In this document: positions 63,395 to 64,000 of the stretch, piece after piece | How the letters are laid out: each line of letters opens with the position of its first letter | How positions within the stretch are numbered: the first letter of the stretch is position 1 | Origin: Bacillota bacterium | GTDB taxonomy: Bacteria > Bacillota > Clostridia > Christensenellales > Christensenellaceae | Length of the DNA stretch: 64,000 nucleotides | Assembly: GCA_023393165.1 (NCBI GenBank) | Contig: JAEWMJ010000063.1 | Location: forward strand, 1 to 64,000 | Direction of reading: 5' to 3' | Made by a program: the position numbers and the translations under genes | Notes under the pieces: generated by a model | The model's input: only the letters and a program-made list of their open reading frames with translations | What the model was told of the DNA's origin: nothing | Databases searched by the model: none

Positions 63395-64000
63395 TTAGAA
63401 TTTCTTGTTCAACTCTTTCAGCGCCGCCTGCACGCTGCACCCCTCGTGTATGATCCTGGCGATCGCGCCTGCATACCTGGCCGGTTCTTCATGTCCCCAG
63501 ATATTTCTGCCCATCGCGATACCGGAACCGCCCGCTTCCAGCGCGTCTTTGATTTCTGTCAGCAGCTGCTCCTCCGGCACTTTCTTGCCGCCGCCCAAAA
63601 TCAGAACCGGCGCATATACGCTTTCGCATAATTCCTTAAAAGTTTCCTGGGAGCCGGTGTATTCCGTCTTGATCATATCTGCGCCCATTTCTGCGCCCAG
63701 CCGGCAGGCAAACGTGATGCTTGCAGGGGTACGGGAATCTTCTCCGCCTTCAAAACCGCGCGGGAGCATTTCGGCCATCACGGGCATGTTCCATTTGTTG
63801 GCATCCGCAATGTTCTGGGCCAGGTGCTGCAGAATCTGGTCTTCCCATTTCGATCCCGGGAATCCCATGCCGATCACGGCGTCTGCGCCCAGCCGGAGCG
63901 CGTCTTCCACGGTTACCACTCTCTGGACAGGTTTATCCTTTGAACCCATGAACGTGCCGGCGCCGTCCATACGCATAATAATTCCTCTGCCAAGGAAAGA
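63395..64000 (-). CDS. Class I aldolase, DhnA/LsrF/FbaB-like (cut by window edge)
   Basis: Only the C-terminal ~200 residues lie in the window. The frame stays open to base 64000, so the N-terminus is beyond the edge; the ATG codons at 63976 and 63970 are internal. Present are the Schiff-base lysine in D-M-I-K-T-E-Y-T-G, the phosphate-binding G-G-G-K and G-I-A-M-G-R-N-I-W-G. This is the archaeal-type class I fructose-bisphosphate aldolase family, which also includes LsrF. It precedes the zinc alcohol dehydrogenase gene in one operon. Confidence 0.85.
   Translation of the reverse strand, partial: SFLGRGIIMRMDGAGTFMGSKDKPVQRVVTVEDALRLGADAVIGMGFPGSKWEDQILQHLAQNIADANKWNMPVMAEMLPRGFEGGEDSRTPASITFACRLGAEMGADMIKTEYTGSQETFKELCESVYAPVLILGGGKKVPEEQLLTEIKDALEAGGSGIAMGRNIWGHEEPARYAGAIARIIHEGCSVQAALKELNKKF

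Overview
The window reads as chromosome of an anaerobic low-to-mid GC member of the Bacillota (Clostridia-like). Evidence is AGGAGG-type ribosome binding sites with many TTG/GTG starts, consensus TTGACA/TATAAT promoters, a glycyl radical enzyme with its radical-SAM activase, an Fe-S aldo/keto reductase, a 2-hydroxyacyl-CoA-dehydratase-like protein, an orphan-type selenium gene set and a full KdpFABC-DE system. I cannot name the genus. No phage, IS element, CRISPR array, rRNA or confident tRNA was seen.

Layout: (1) 1-5343, tandem hairpins and a 1695-aa secreted BspA-type leucine-rich-repeat surface protein. (2) 5344-9743, an AT-rich gap with one candidate tiny peptide gene, then an AraC regulator, an aldo/keto reductase and a Gfo/Idh oxidoreductase. 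(3) 9744-18257, a sulfur amino acid region: cystathionine gamma-lyase, cystathionine beta-synthase, a further Cys/Met PLP enzyme, CysK, a divergent Rrf2 (CymR-like) regulator and MetNIQ. Four promoters here carry the same AT-rich element just downstream of -10, which suggests one regulon. (4) 18446-26700, kdpFABCDE including a 29-codon kdpF, with helically phased direct repeats upstream. (5) 26702-35326, a DUF2935-like protein, 6-phosphogluconate dehydrogenase, a Gfo/Idh oxidoreductase, a DeoR regulator, a C-x-E-type glycyl radical enzyme, a ROK kinase and the divergent activase.

(6) 35554-39475, a lipoprotein, a type-B carboxylesterase, a short DMT-type transporter behind a leader terminator, and a permease split into two homologous half-size genes. 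(7) 39687-47329, a sugar operon: DeoR regulator, class II aldolase, rhamnulokinase-type kinase, two permeases, ATPase and binding lipoprotein. (8) 47737-52883, an AraC regulator divergent from an ornithine-cyclodeaminase-like protein, glutamate dehydrogenase and an Fe-type alcohol dehydrogenase. (9) 52981-58526, a selenium cluster: Csd-like PLP enzyme, DUF3343, YedF, SelD, a YjiM-like protein and a divergent LysR. (10) 58616-64000, a ferredoxin-fused aldo/keto reductase, RibF, an amino acid permease, a zinc alcohol dehydrogenase and a class I aldolase cut by the window edge.

The most interesting candidates are the glycyl-radical/ROK/Gfo-Idh cluster, which has the gene content expected for use of an anhydro-sugar or similar sugar derivative, the four-promoter sulfur regulon, and the orphan-type selenium cluster without Sec-insertion genes or a Se-enzyme in view.
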